Numbered from the stretch's first letter, positions 8,437 through 15,171 are shown. The stretch: DNA of 64,000 nucleotides from an uncultured Bacteroidales bacterium (GCA_902800215.1 CADCDS010000006.1:62001-126000), one strand, 5' to 3'. Translations and numbers: made by a program. Notes: generated from the sequence alone by a model not told the origin.

Positions 8437-8531
8437 AAATATTTGTATAATAGAAAGAAGACAAAAAGATGTGTGAAAGTGTGATTTTTGTGAAACAATC
8501 ATTCGAGCGAAGCAAGATAAGAATTTGTCTT

Positions 8532-8602
8532 CTACCTCCGGTGGTGATTCTCTTTTGCTGTTTAGGGGGGATTATATATTGGCTAATACCTGCGGTGCTT
8601 TT
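8532..8602. repeat. Direct repeat, copy 1, flanking gene fragments
   Basis: About 70 bases (a CCTCCGGTGGT block, CTGTTTAGGGGG, ATTATATATTGGCTAATACC, CTGCGGTGCTTT) recur at 9011-9080. The two copies bracket the decayed DUF1016 and winged-helix fragments, which suggests recombination or insertion scars. Confidence 0.75.
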
Positions 8603-8935
8603 TATGGGGGCACAGGTGTGCTGCAACAACTGAGCCTCGATCTCAAGAAGATGTTCCCCCAACGAAACCGGCTTCTCCTATCGGAACATCCGCTATATGA
8701 AAAAGTGGTATGCATTTTATAATGAGTACCTTATAAAAATGCAGCAAGTTGCTGCAGAATTAGGAGGAGCAAAATGGCAACAACCTGTTGCCGAAATTGA
8801 TTTGTTAAATTGGCACCAACTTAGTGCCGAATTAGAAGTGTCAAATCGCCACCAACCTAGTGGCGAATTAAACTTCCCTGATATTTTTGCACTTGTTCCC
8901 TGGGGACACCACATCCAAGTCATATCCAAAATCTC
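8603..8935 (+). pseudogene. Fragment of a YhcG/DUF1016 nuclease-like gene
   Basis: The piece encodes the N-terminal part of a DUF1016 (YhcG) protein: GVLQQLSLDLKKMFPQ, then after a one-base frame change ETGFSYRNIRYMKKWYAFY, a 12-residue tandem repeat array, and IFALVPWGHHIQVISK. The family normally continues to a C-terminal PD-(D/E)xK nuclease domain, which is missing. A frameshift near 8665 and abrupt ends inside repeated DNA show that it is a remnant. An intact relative lies at 9763-10932. The array at 8739-8882 is listed separately. Confidence 0.8.
8739..8882 (+). repeat. Four tandem 36-bp coding repeats, each with a different hairpin
   Basis: Units start at 8739, 8775, 8811 and 8847. Each encodes 12 residues of the type W-x-Q-x-x-A-E-L. 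Each has a short inverted repeat at its start: GCAGCAA/TTGCTGC, GGCAACA/TGTTGCC, GGCAC/GTGCC and CGCCAC/GTGGCG. The arms differ between units but remain complementary, so changes on one side are matched on the other. Confidence 0.85.
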
Positions 8936-9011
8936 TTGCGTTGTACGCGGTGTCTCATCGCAGAACTCTAATACTTTCCGCTGCTTTGCAGTCAAACGTC
9001 CTCTTGCTGAC
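8926..9011 (-). pseudogene. Fragment of a winged-helix C-terminal domain
   Basis: On the minus strand about 29 residues, with LTAKQRKVLEFCDETPRTTQ and then EILDM, resemble the C-terminal winged-helix segment of Bacteroidota ATP-binding/AlbA-type regulators. A stop codon precedes it and it ends inside the DUF1016 fragment. It is read as a scar of an earlier gene. The assignment rests on remembered family similarity only. Confidence 0.45.
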
Positions 9012-9080
9012 TACCTGCGGTGCTAATCCTCTTTTTGCTGTTTAGGGGGATTATATATTGGCTAATACCTGCGGTGCTTT
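9011..9080. repeat. Direct repeat, copy 2
   Basis: This is the second copy of the element at 8532-8602. It runs straight into CTTTGCACCCGATCATGTTTCA-like sequence, which itself recurs at the start of the ORF6N fragment near 9219. Confidence 0.75.
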
Positions 9081-9190
9081 GCACCCGATCATGTTTCATA
9101 GTTGGTTCCGGCTTATTCGGAGCAACATTGGATAAATCTTTTGGATAAAATGCCGCTATTTTATGAAAAATATTACAAATTGAAGATTTT

Positions 9191-9223
9191 TTTGTAAAGA
9201 ATCGCAGATTTTTTGTACCTTTG
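9191..9223 (+). promoter_or_regulatory. Promoter of the ORF6N-like mini-gene
   Basis: TTTG at 9191-9194 and TACCTTTG at 9216-9223 are 21 bases apart. The -7 element is followed at once by GCACCCGAT, half of the palindrome seen at 9735-9751 and 10988-11004. Confidence 0.65.
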
Positions 9224-9232
9224 CACCCGATC

Positions 9233-9427
9233 ATGTTTCAACTCTCTAAAGAGGAGGCAGAATCTTCAAGATCACAATTTGTGATGTTGAACGAGGATGG
9301 CGAACTTTCAAGGTCACAATTTGCAACCTTGAACGGTAGAGGTCATAATATCAAGCACTTACCTTACGCCTTCACCGAAAACGGTATAGCCATGCTCAGT
9401 AGTGTTCTCCGTTCTTCTCATCGCTAA
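9233..9427 (+). pseudogene. Truncated ORF6N-domain gene, copy 1 (64-residue ORF)
   Basis: The ORF encodes MFQLSKEEAESSRSQF near its start and YAFTENGIAMLSSVLRSSHR at its end, which are middle-to-late parts of an ORF6N DNA-binding domain. The N-terminal portion of the family is missing. A promoter lies only about 10 bases upstream and a terminator follows, so a 64-residue product could still be made. Its middle has two repeats with palindromes (ATCACAA-T-TTGTGAT at 9271-9285, and an interrupted one at 9310-9330). A second copy lies at 10989-11206. Confidence 0.7.
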
Positions 9428-9448
9428 TCAAACCGATGGAGTAAACCC

Positions 9449-9480
9449 AACCGCCCCGCTTAGTTTGCGAGGCGGTTTTT
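9449..9480 (+). terminator. Rho-independent terminator of ORF6N copy 1
   Basis: AACCGCC (9449-9455) and GGCGGTT (9471-9477) form a 7-bp stem, with a short inner CGC/GCG pair, and are followed by a T-run. Confidence 0.8.
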
Positions 9481-9533
9481 GTATCACGATTTCCGCTGAT
9501 TAAGGAATAGATTGCCCGCGGAATTGAGTAAGT

Positions 9534-9565
9534 CTTGCGTATATCAGAAAAAAGTTGTACCTTTG
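9534..9565 (+). promoter_or_regulatory. Promoter of the small-RNA candidate (CTTG-N20-TACCTTTG)
   Basis: CTTG at 9534-9537 and TACCTTTG at 9558-9565 are 20 bases apart. The same promoter drives a protein gene in the second cassette at 11308-11339. Confidence 0.7.
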
Positions 9566-9571
9566 CACCAA

Positions 9572-9656
9572 CAAACTTTCCCCGCTTCCCGCAAGATCAG
9601 CGCGCTCAGGGTAAGTCATTTTCCCTAACTCGCAGCATCCAACTGCGAGTTTTTTG
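9572..9656 (+). ncRNA. Small RNA candidate of about 85 nt
   Basis: A good promoter ends at 9565. About 85 bases later a strong terminator occurs, with no start codon followed by a convincing reading frame between them. Inside, AGGG/CCCT at 9608-9626 and a CCGCTTCCCGCAAG segment could pair. It may instead be a leader or a decayed gene start. Confidence 0.45.
9627..9655 (+). terminator. Rho-independent terminator (AACTCGCAG stem)
   Basis: AACTCGCAG and CTGCGAGTT make a 9-bp stem with a 7-base loop, followed by a T-run. Confidence 0.85.
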
Positions 9657-9703
9657 TGTTCCCATTTCAAAAATCATTTTTTCCGCACTTTCCCGCTCCA
9701 AAA

Positions 9704-9735
9704 TTTGTCCATGTCAAAAATTTTTCGTACCTTTG
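9704..9735 (+). promoter_or_regulatory. Promoter of the DUF1016 gene (TTTG-N20-TACCTTTG)
   Basis: TTTG at 9704-9707 and TACCTTTG at 9728-9735 are 20 bases apart. Transcription should start near 9742, inside the palindrome at 9735-9751. Confidence 0.8.
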
Positions 9736-9751
9736 CACCCGAATTGGGTGC
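9735..9751. promoter_or_regulatory. Palindrome GCACCC-GAATT-GGGTGC overlapping the start point
   Basis: A 6-bp inverted repeat begins on the last base of the -7 element and covers the expected transcription start. A longer perfect version sits at the same place in front of ORF6N copy 2 (10988-11004). It may be a repressor operator, a recombination site or a 5' RNA hairpin. Confidence 0.6.
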
Positions 9752-9762
9752 ATAATATAACG

Positions 9763-10932
9763 ATGTATAATACAACTATGAACGACAATAACTCTTTGGT
9801 GCAGATTTCGCAAGCAGTCGAAGTGATTAAAACTGCCATCTTGCAAAGTCAAGAGCGAACTATTCGGAATGCCAACGCAGATGTGCTGGCTTTAAATTAT
9901 GCGGTAGGTGGTTTTATCTCGCAACAATCCAAATTGCACCAATGGGGAAGTGGTATAATACGAACTATTAGCGATAAACTACAACGCGACATGCCTGGAC
10001 TACGTGGTTTTGGCTACGAGAATCTCAAGAAAATGAGACAATTTTATGAGACATGGCTTCCATATATAGTTGGGTCGCCGTCGGCTACCCAATTGGAATC
10101 ATCCGTAAATGGATCGCCCACGGCTACCCAATTGCCGGTATTGAAAGCCAAATCCTTATCAAATATTTTCGATGTTGAAACTGCGCACGACTTTCTTTCT
10201 ATCAGTTTTACGCACCATATGGAGATTATAAACAAGACTAATGCGCTTGAAGAAAGGTTGTTCTACATCAAGCAAACTGCGATATACAAGTGGGACAAAT
10301 ATCGTTTAAGAGATTTGCTGAAGCAAGATTTATACCACCATCAATCGTTAATGCCCAATAATTTCCTTGCTACCATGCCTAAGCGTGTTCAGGCGTTGAA
10401 AGCCATTGGAATGTTCAAAGATGAATATCTGTTGGACTACATCAATGTAGAAGAATTAGGAGCAAGAGATGAATCTGAAGTGGATGAAAAAGTTGTAGAA
10501 AATGCCATCGTGCAAAACGTCAAGAACTTTATTATGACGTTTGGAAAGGACTTCACCTTTGTCGGGAATCAATATCATATGGAAAAATTCGGGGAGAATC
10601 ATTTCATTGATTTGCTGTTCTATAATCGCGAATTAACATGTCTAGTCGCTGTCGAATTGAAATTAGGAAAGTTCAAACCGATATACCTTGCACAACTACA
10701 GACGTACTTACAGGTGCTGGACGATGATGTTCGAAAACCAAACGAGAATCCTTCTATTGGAATCATCTTGTGTCAAGATGTCAACAAAGCATATGTTGAG
10801 TATGTTATTCAGCGATATGATAGCCCAATGGGAGTGGCAACATATAAGACTTCTACCGACATGCCAGAAAAACTTCGCAAATCATTACCCGACATGGAAG
10901 ATTTGAAACGCCTGCTCTCAAGTAACGATTGA
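9763..10932 (+). CDS. DUF1016 (YhcG-type) PD-(D/E)xK nuclease-like protein
   Basis: This 389-residue protein has the two-part YhcG layout. The N-terminal DUF1016 helical domain contains the YAVGGFISQQS, GFGYENLKKMRQFYETW and ISFTHHMEIINKT segments. The C-terminal nuclease domain has HFIDLLFYNRELTCLVAVELKLG, where the Asp and the E-x-K match a PD-(D/E)xK active site. Family members occur in accessory regions and are thought to act on nucleic acids, often near restriction systems or mobile DNA; the exact role is unsettled. ATG 9763 is chosen because the promoter ends at 9735, and ATG 9778 is also possible. Two 13-residue repeats with palindromes (10070-10131) interrupt the region after the first helices. 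It stands alone between two ORF6N remnants. Confidence 0.85.
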   Translation: MYNTTMNDNNSLVQISQAVEVIKTAILQSQERTIRNANADVLALNYAVGGFISQQSKLHQWGSGIIRTISDKLQRDMPGLRGFGYENLKKMRQFYETWLPYIVGSPSATQLESSVNGSPTATQLPVLKAKSLSNIFDVETAHDFLSISFTHHMEIINKTNALEERLFYIKQTAIYKWDKYRLRDLLKQDLYHHQSLMPNNFLATMPKRVQALKAIGMFKDEYLLDYINVEELGARDESEVDEKVVENAIVQNVKNFIMTFGKDFTFVGNQYHMEKFGENHFIDLLFYNRELTCLVAVELKLGKFKPIYLAQLQTYLQVLDDDVRKPNENPSIGIILCQDVNKAYVEYVIQRYDSPMGVATYKTSTDMPEKLRKSLPDMEDLKRLLSSND

Positions 10933-10956
10933 TAACAACCTTCTTTTATTAACAAA

Positions 10957-10988
10957 TTTGGTGGTTTCAAAAAAAAGTTGTACCTTTG
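10957..10988 (+). promoter_or_regulatory. Promoter of ORF6N copy 2 (TTTG-N20-TACCTTTG)
   Basis: TTTG at 10957-10960 and TACCTTTG at 10981-10988 are 20 bases apart, just after the DUF1016 stop codon. Confidence 0.75.
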
Positions 10989-11004
10989 CACCCGATTCGG
11001 GTGC
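10988..11004. promoter_or_regulatory. Perfect 17-bp palindrome GCACCCGA-T-TCGGGTGC at the start point
   Basis: The 8-bp arms are perfect and overlap the last base of the -7 element, as at 9735. This repeated placement suggests a shared operator or element. Confidence 0.65.
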
Positions 11005-11206
11005 AGCAAACGAGCCGGCACAAGTTGTGACTTCAAGTGATGAATTTTTAAGGTCACAAAATGTGATATCAAGTGGAGAAGAAAAATGGAAATCACAAAT
11101 TGTGATATCCAATTCTGTAAAGATGGGTGCTCGCAAGTTGCCTTACGCCTTTACCGAAAACGGCATTGCTATGCTCAGTAGTGTCCTCCGTTCTTCTCAT
11201 CGCTAA
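10989..11206 (+). pseudogene. Truncated ORF6N-domain gene, copy 2
   Basis: The frame encodes three repeats (with FLRSQNVISS and KWKSQIVISN) and the same ORF6N end as copy 1 (YAFTENGIAMLSSVLRSSHR). There is no ATG near the promoter; a GTG lies in frame early, and the first in-frame ATG is near 11123. Like copy 1 it lacks the N-terminal half of the ORF6N domain. Three palindromes at 11019-11029, 11054-11066 and 11092-11106 mark the repeats. Confidence 0.65.
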
Positions 11207-11227
11207 TTAAACCGATGGAGTAAACCC

Positions 11228-11259
11228 AACCGCCCCGCTTAGTTTGCGAGGCGGTTTTT
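11228..11259 (+). terminator. Rho-independent terminator of ORF6N copy 2
   Basis: Sequence is identical to the terminator at 9449-9480 (AACCGCC/GGCGGTT stem plus T-run). Confidence 0.8.
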
Positions 11260-11307
11260 GTATCACGATTTCCGCTGATTAAGGAATAGATTGCCCGCGG
11301 AATTGAG

Positions 11308-11339
11308 CTTGCGTATATCAGAAAAAAGTTGTACCTTTG
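11308..11339 (+). promoter_or_regulatory. Promoter of the 626-residue secreted protein gene
   Basis: CTTG at 11308-11311 and TACCTTTG at 11332-11339 are 20 bases apart, and the first ATG follows at 11363. Confidence 0.75.
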
Positions 11340-11362
11340 CAGCGGATAAAATACGAAAAATC

Positions 11363-13243
11363 ATGGATGATCAAATTGAATTACCTCATAATCAATTGAT
11401 TCTAAATGCCGGTGAGCATCACACCGGTATTATTTTTGCCCCGTTTGGAAATGAAGTGCCTTCGGACTATTCTGCTCCCAGACACGCACATATCAGCAGT
11501 AGCGGGAGCGGCTGGATTGCCCGACCGGATGTTGGAGGAACCGTTTTATCAAAAGATGCTGCAGCACCCATTGGCGACCCTAATATACTCGCTCTTTTTG
11601 CACTCATCTATATGGGTGTCAAAAAGTGTTTTTGTTTACTTATCGTGCTGTTTTTCAGTACCATGCAGATCGGTGCACAAGTAAGCGAATTATCCATCAG
11701 TAAAGCCGTTAGCGGAGAAGAAGTAACGATTAACCCGACAATTACTTCTGTGCCTTATGCAAATGCCAGTATATGTTGGGGGTTATATTATGATAGTTCT
11801 TGCGACAATAGTGTGGACGGTATCGGTTTTTACGGCGCACCGTCAACAGGAGTGAACGCTGTAGGATTTATAGCTCCGGCGAACGCAGGCACGTATTTCT
11901 TGAAAACCAGCATCCAAGCCGCGTATGTCTGCGGTGGATTGGTGGATAGCGAAGTGATTACACCGATTGCTATCTATCCGGCGGATGCAGACATCGTGTT
12001 GTTACGCGATGCACAAAGCACAGCCGTGCAGGTTGATGTGACGGACAGAGTCAGCAAAGCATACGGTGTTATGCGATTTCGGAAGGCAGTGCTTAACAAC
12101 GCCGATGTAAGTGCATTTGCGCGGTATAACTATTTTATCTCTTTTCCGTTCGACATTAAGATAGGCGATATTTACGGAATTGGCACCGTCGGAACAGACT
12201 GGCGAATCTTATATTACGACGGTTTGGGTCGTGCACAAGAAGGGTTCTTTGCCGAACGAACGGATAACTGGGTTATGTTCGATGATACAGAGGATGTACT
12301 ACAGGCAGGGGAAGGTTATTTGTTGCAACTGAATACTGAAAGCATGGTCGGAGAAAATACGGCTATTTGGAGGAATGGATCTGACATAGCTTCGCTTTTC
12401 TTTCCCGCCGTATCTACCATCACCGAGATGGAAACAGAGAATGTGACCATTCCTGCACTGGGTAGCGATTATGCCTGTACCATCGACTTATCCGCCAGTT
12501 TAGGAGCAGAAGCAGACCGACGAGTGAAAGACAGTTACTGGCGCTGTATCGGTGTGCCGAGTTTCAGCAGTCCAAGCGGTGTAACCAATTTAGATTATTT
12601 CTATCAATGGAACATGGCAGATAACAGTCTGACTGTGAAATCTTCTGATAAATTTACGTTCCTGCCCACCCATGCGTATTTGGTGCAGAATGGTGCTTCG
12701 TTCACTTGGTTAAACGCCCTGCGTCCGGCAAGCATCGTGGCACGGCAGAAGGATACACAGATGCAGGAATGGCAGTTGGAAATTTGGCAAGGAGATACCG
12801 AGCACGACCGGACATTTATTCGTTTGACGGACGAAGCTGATGTGACAAGTGATTTTGATTTCGGACACGACCTGAGTAAAGAACTGAACCCCGGCAAAGC
12901 AAATATCTATACGCTGGTAGGATATGAACGCTTGGCAGCAAATGTATTACCGGAAGCGGTGCAAAATATACCGGTAGGAATACAAATTGCTCAAAGCGGA
13001 GAGTATCGTATAACACTGAATAAAGGTGCATGGATAGAGGATAGTCAGACGGGCGTTCGTTCACAAGACTATACCGTGTATTTCAACGCAGGCACATACG
13101 AAGGGCGGTTCTCAATTGCGATAGGAGATGCCATCCCTACCGGCTTTGATCCTCAAGAAAGAACGTCGGAAAATATCCGAAAAGTGTTATTCCACGGAAT
13201 TTTATACATTGAAAAGGACGGTAAAAAGTACATAATCCTTTAA
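11363..13243 (+). CDS. Large secreted protein with an unusual N-terminal extension
   Basis: The open frame from ATG 11363 gives 626 residues. The segment from about residue 84 (MGVKKCFCLLIVLFF...IGAQ, ATG 11612) is a standard signal peptide for the following beta-rich protein, which has an early VTINPTITSVPYANASICWG segment and Cys-containing strands. The protein ends in a truncated form of the shared tail (VLFHGILYIEKDGKKYIIL). The first 83 residues end in APIGDPNILALFALIY, typical of the hydrophobic end of a separate short Bacteroidales protein. The two may be an in-frame fusion of a small upstream gene with the secreted protein, or the true start may be 11612. The promoter position favours 11363. 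No enzyme motif was seen. The gene stands downstream of the duplicated cassette. Confidence 0.7.
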   Translation: MDDQIELPHNQLILNAGEHHTGIIFAPFGNEVPSDYSAPRHAHISSSGSGWIARPDVGGTVLSKDAAAPIGDPNILALFALIYMGVKKCFCLLIVLFFSTMQIGAQVSELSISKAVSGEEVTINPTITSVPYANASICWGLYYDSSCDNSVDGIGFYGAPSTGVNAVGFIAPANAGTYFLKTSIQAAYVCGGLVDSEVITPIAIYPADADIVLLRDAQSTAVQVDVTDRVSKAYGVMRFRKAVLNNADVSAFARYNYFISFPFDIKIGDIYGIGTVGTDWRILYYDGLGRAQEGFFAERTDNWVMFDDTEDVLQAGEGYLLQLNTESMVGENTAIWRNGSDIASLFFPAVSTITEMETENVTIPALGSDYACTIDLSASLGAEADRRVKDSYWRCIGVPSFSSPSGVTNLDYFYQWNMADNSLTVKSSDKFTFLPTHAYLVQNGASFTWLNALRPASIVARQKDTQMQEWQLEIWQGDTEHDRTFIRLTDEADVTSDFDFGHDLSKELNPGKANIYTLVGYERLAANVLPEAVQNIPVGIQIAQSGEYRITLNKGAWIEDSQTGVRSQDYTVYFNAGTYEGRFSIAIGDAIPTGFDPQERTSENIRKVLFHGILYIEKDGKKYIIL

Positions 13244-13267
13244 AAAACAACGCAGTCTGCATTATAA

Positions 13268-13310
13268 ACTGCCAAAATGGCAGTCAGTATGCCTTTGGCA
13301 TAGAAATTGA
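13268..13310 (+). promoter_or_regulatory. Inverted repeat and possible sigma-54-like promoter before grpE
   Basis: ACTGCCA-AAA-TGGCAGT (13268-13284) is a perfect 7-bp palindrome. Eleven bases further, TTGGCATAGAAATTGA (13295-13310) resembles a -24/-12 promoter (TTGGCA then TTG), with GA instead of GC at -12. No TTTG/TAnnTTTG promoter was noticed here. This fits heat-shock control by a dedicated regulator, but that is inference. Confidence 0.5.
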
Positions 13311-13351
13311 CGAAGGCAAGGTGTAAAACTATGCTATTTAGAAAAAGACAT

Positions 13352-13897
13352 ATGAGTAAGAAAGAGAAGAAAATAAATGATGAAATGAGCGCACAAGAAG
13401 TGCTCAATGATGAGCCGATGGCTCCGAAAGAGGAGAGTCAAGAGCCAAGAGCCGAGAGCCAAGAGTCGCCGGAGAGTGAGATCGATGCGCTCAAGGCACG
13501 GATTGCGGAGCTGGAGGACAAGAACCTAAGGATGATGGCGGAGTTTGACAACTACCGCCGCCGTACGAACAAGGAGAAGTTAGACCTCATGGCTACCGCC
13601 GGAGAACGTATCTTCACGGAGATGCTGCCGTTAGTAGATGACTTCGAGCGTGCGTTAGCCGCTATCGATGATGAAGGTGTACGTTTGATCTATAACAAGT
13701 TCATTGCCTTCCTCGATAAGAACGACGTGCATGCCATCGAGACCGAGGGCGTGGACTTTAACACCGACGAGCACGAGGCCGTAACGACCTTTGCCGCCGG
13801 AGAGGAGAAGAAAGGCAAGGTGATCGACTGCACGCAGAAGGGATACAAACTCGGCGAAAAGGTGATTCGATTTGCCAAAGTCGTGGTGGGAGATTGA
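13352..13897 (+). CDS. grpE: Nucleotide exchange factor GrpE
   Basis: GrpE releases ADP from DnaK and works with DnaJ, encoded next. From ATG 13352 the protein has 181 residues: an acidic N-terminal tail, a long coiled coil (IDALKARIAELEDKNLRMMA), the family pattern EFDNYRRRTNKEKLDLM, and the C-terminal beta domain ending AKVVVGD. An in-frame ATG at 13331 would add seven residues. A word repeat (13432-13470) encodes the disordered acidic tail (EESQEPRAESQE). dnaK is not in the window. Confidence 0.9.
   Translation: MSKKEKKINDEMSAQEVLNDEPMAPKEESQEPRAESQESPESEIDALKARIAELEDKNLRMMAEFDNYRRRTNKEKLDLMATAGERIFTEMLPLVDDFERALAAIDDEGVRLIYNKFIAFLDKNDVHAIETEGVDFNTDEHEAVTTFAAGEEKKGKVIDCTQKGYKLGEKVIRFAKVVVGD
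13432..13470. repeat. Word repeat (GAGCCAAGAGCCGAGAG type) inside grpE
   Basis: Four to five copies of GAGAGCCAA/GAGTCAA lie in frame in the disordered N-terminal tail of GrpE. Confidence 0.75.
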
Positions 13898-14006
13898 CGA
13901 TTGGACGATTGACGAGGTACGAATGATTGACGGTTTGGTTAATTGTACAATTTTATTCAATCGTAAATAAATCGTAAATCGTAAATATTTAAATCGTAAA
14001 TGATTT
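13893..14006. repeat. Two word repeats between grpE and dnaJ
   Basis: The first (13893-13930) is built from GATTGACGATTGGAC words and overlaps the grpE stop. The second (about 13960-14006) is built from AAATCGTAAATCGTAAAT and runs to just before the dnaJ ATG. Confidence 0.8.
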
Positions 14007-14007
14007 T

Positions 14008-15171
14008 ATGGCAGAAAAGAGAGATTATTATGAAGTGCTGGAGGTGCCGAAGACGGCATCTGCAGAAGAGATAAAGAAGGCTTACCGCAAGAAAGCCATC
14101 CAGTATCACCCGGACAAGAACCCGGGGGACAAGGAGGCGGAAGAGAAATTCAAAGAAGCGGCGGAGGCCTATGAGGTGCTGTCGGATCCTCAGAAACGTC
14201 AGCGCTACGATCAGTACGGTCACGCCGGCATGAACGGAATGGGCGGATTCTCCGGTGGCGGTATGTCGATGGAGGATATCTTCCAACATTTCGGAGATAT
14301 TTTCCAAGGTGCCGGAATCGACTTGGAGGACTTAGGCAGTTTCTTCGGCGGCGGCAGAAGCAGTCGTGGCGGTCAGCGTGTGCGCCGAGGCAGCGACATG
14401 CGAATCAAAGTGAAGCTGACGCTGGAAGAGATCGCGAAGGGATGCGAGAAGAAAGTGAAGGTGCACAAGCTCGTGGAGTGCAAGGACTGCATGGGTACGG
14501 GAAGCAAAGACGGAGCGACGGAGACCTGTCCGACGTGTAAGGGTGCCGGCAGGGTCGTTCGCCAGCAACGCGGTATCTTCGGCATGATGCAGGTGCAGAC
14601 CGAATGCACCACCTGTCACGGCGAAGGCAAGATCGTCAAGAACAAATGTCCGAAATGCGGTGGTGAAGGTGTAGTGCGTGACGACGAGATCATCACGATC
14701 ACGATACCTGCCGGTGTATCGGGCGGTATGCAACTGACGGTTCCGGGTAAAGGCAATGCCGCACCGCACTGCGGTGTACCGGGTGACCTGTTGGTGCTGA
14801 TCGAAGAGGAGGAGAACCCGAACTTCATCCGTCAGGACAGCGACTTGATCTATAACCTGCTGTTGGACGTGCCGACGGCTATCTTAGGCGGTCAGGTGCA
14901 GATCCCGACGCTGACGGGCGACGTGAAGATCACCATCACACCGGGTACGCAACCGGGTAAGGTGCTGCGGATGCGCGGCAAGGGTTTACCGCGAATCGAC
15001 CAGTACGGCCGTAACTACGGCGTAGGCGACTTGCTGATCAACGTAGGGGTCTATATCCCTGAGAACCTGAACAAGGACGAGAAGAAGTTGATTGAGCAGT
15101 TGCAGAACAGTCCGAATATCGCACCGGGTTCGAGTCAAAAGAAGAGTTTCTTCCAAAACCTGTTCGGTTGA
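14008..15171 (+). CDS. dnaJ: Chaperone DnaJ
   Basis: DnaJ delivers unfolded proteins to DnaK and stimulates its ATPase. The 387 residues are complete: a J domain with HPD in [13 protein letters not shown], a Gly/Phe-rich region with GGFSGGG, four zinc-binding C-x-x-C-x-G-x-G repeats ([32 protein letters not shown]), and the C-terminal substrate-binding domains. It follows grpE by about 110 bases and its stop overlaps the start of the next gene by one base. Confidence 0.97.
   Translation: MAEKRDYYEVLEVPKTASAEEIKKAYRKKAIQYHPDKNPGDKEAEEKFKEAAEAYEVLSDPQKRQRYDQYGHAGMNGMGGFSGGGMSMEDIFQHFGDIFQGAGIDLEDLGSFFGGGRSSRGGQRVRRGSDMRIKVKLTLEEIAKGCEKKVKVHKLVECKDCMGTGSKDGATETCPTCKGAGRVVRQQRGIFGMMQVQTECTTCHGEGKIVKNKCPKCGGEGVVRDDEIITITIPAGVSGGMQLTVPGKGNAAPHCGVPGDLLVLIEEEENPNFIRQDSDLIYNLLLDVPTAILGGQVQIPTLTGDVKITITPGTQPGKVLRMRGKGLPRIDQYGRNYGVGDLLINVGVYIPENLNKDEKKLIEQLQNSPNIAPGSSQKKSFFQNLFG

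Larger units (their letters stand above)
9360..9565 (+). repeat. Duplicated 3' cassette, copy 1 (ORF6N tail, terminator, promoter)
   Basis: About 200 bases are nearly identical to 11142-11339. They include the end of the ORF6N fragment, a terminator, a TTAAGGAATAGATTGCCCGC spacer and a TTGTACCTTTGCA promoter. The two copies lead into different sequences: a small-RNA candidate here, and a secreted protein gene in copy 2. Confidence 0.85.

Noticed and set aside
8739..8882. Possible CRISPR array
   Set aside because: Units are about 36 bp with no unique spacers, they are in frame with a protein fragment, and no cas genes are present.
8399..9234. Two minus-strand ORFs sharing STAGISQYIIP-type residues
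   Set aside because: The shared residues come from the 70-base direct repeat; the rest differs and lacks coding features, so they were treated as repeat DNA.
9372..9531. Integron-like attC sites in the duplicated cassette
   Set aside because: The hairpin is a plain terminator with a T-run; no attC core sites or integrase gene were seen.
8243..11362. Active insertion sequence or integrase gene
   Set aside because: No transposase, integrase or terminal inverted repeats with target duplication were recognised, only fragments and direct repeats.
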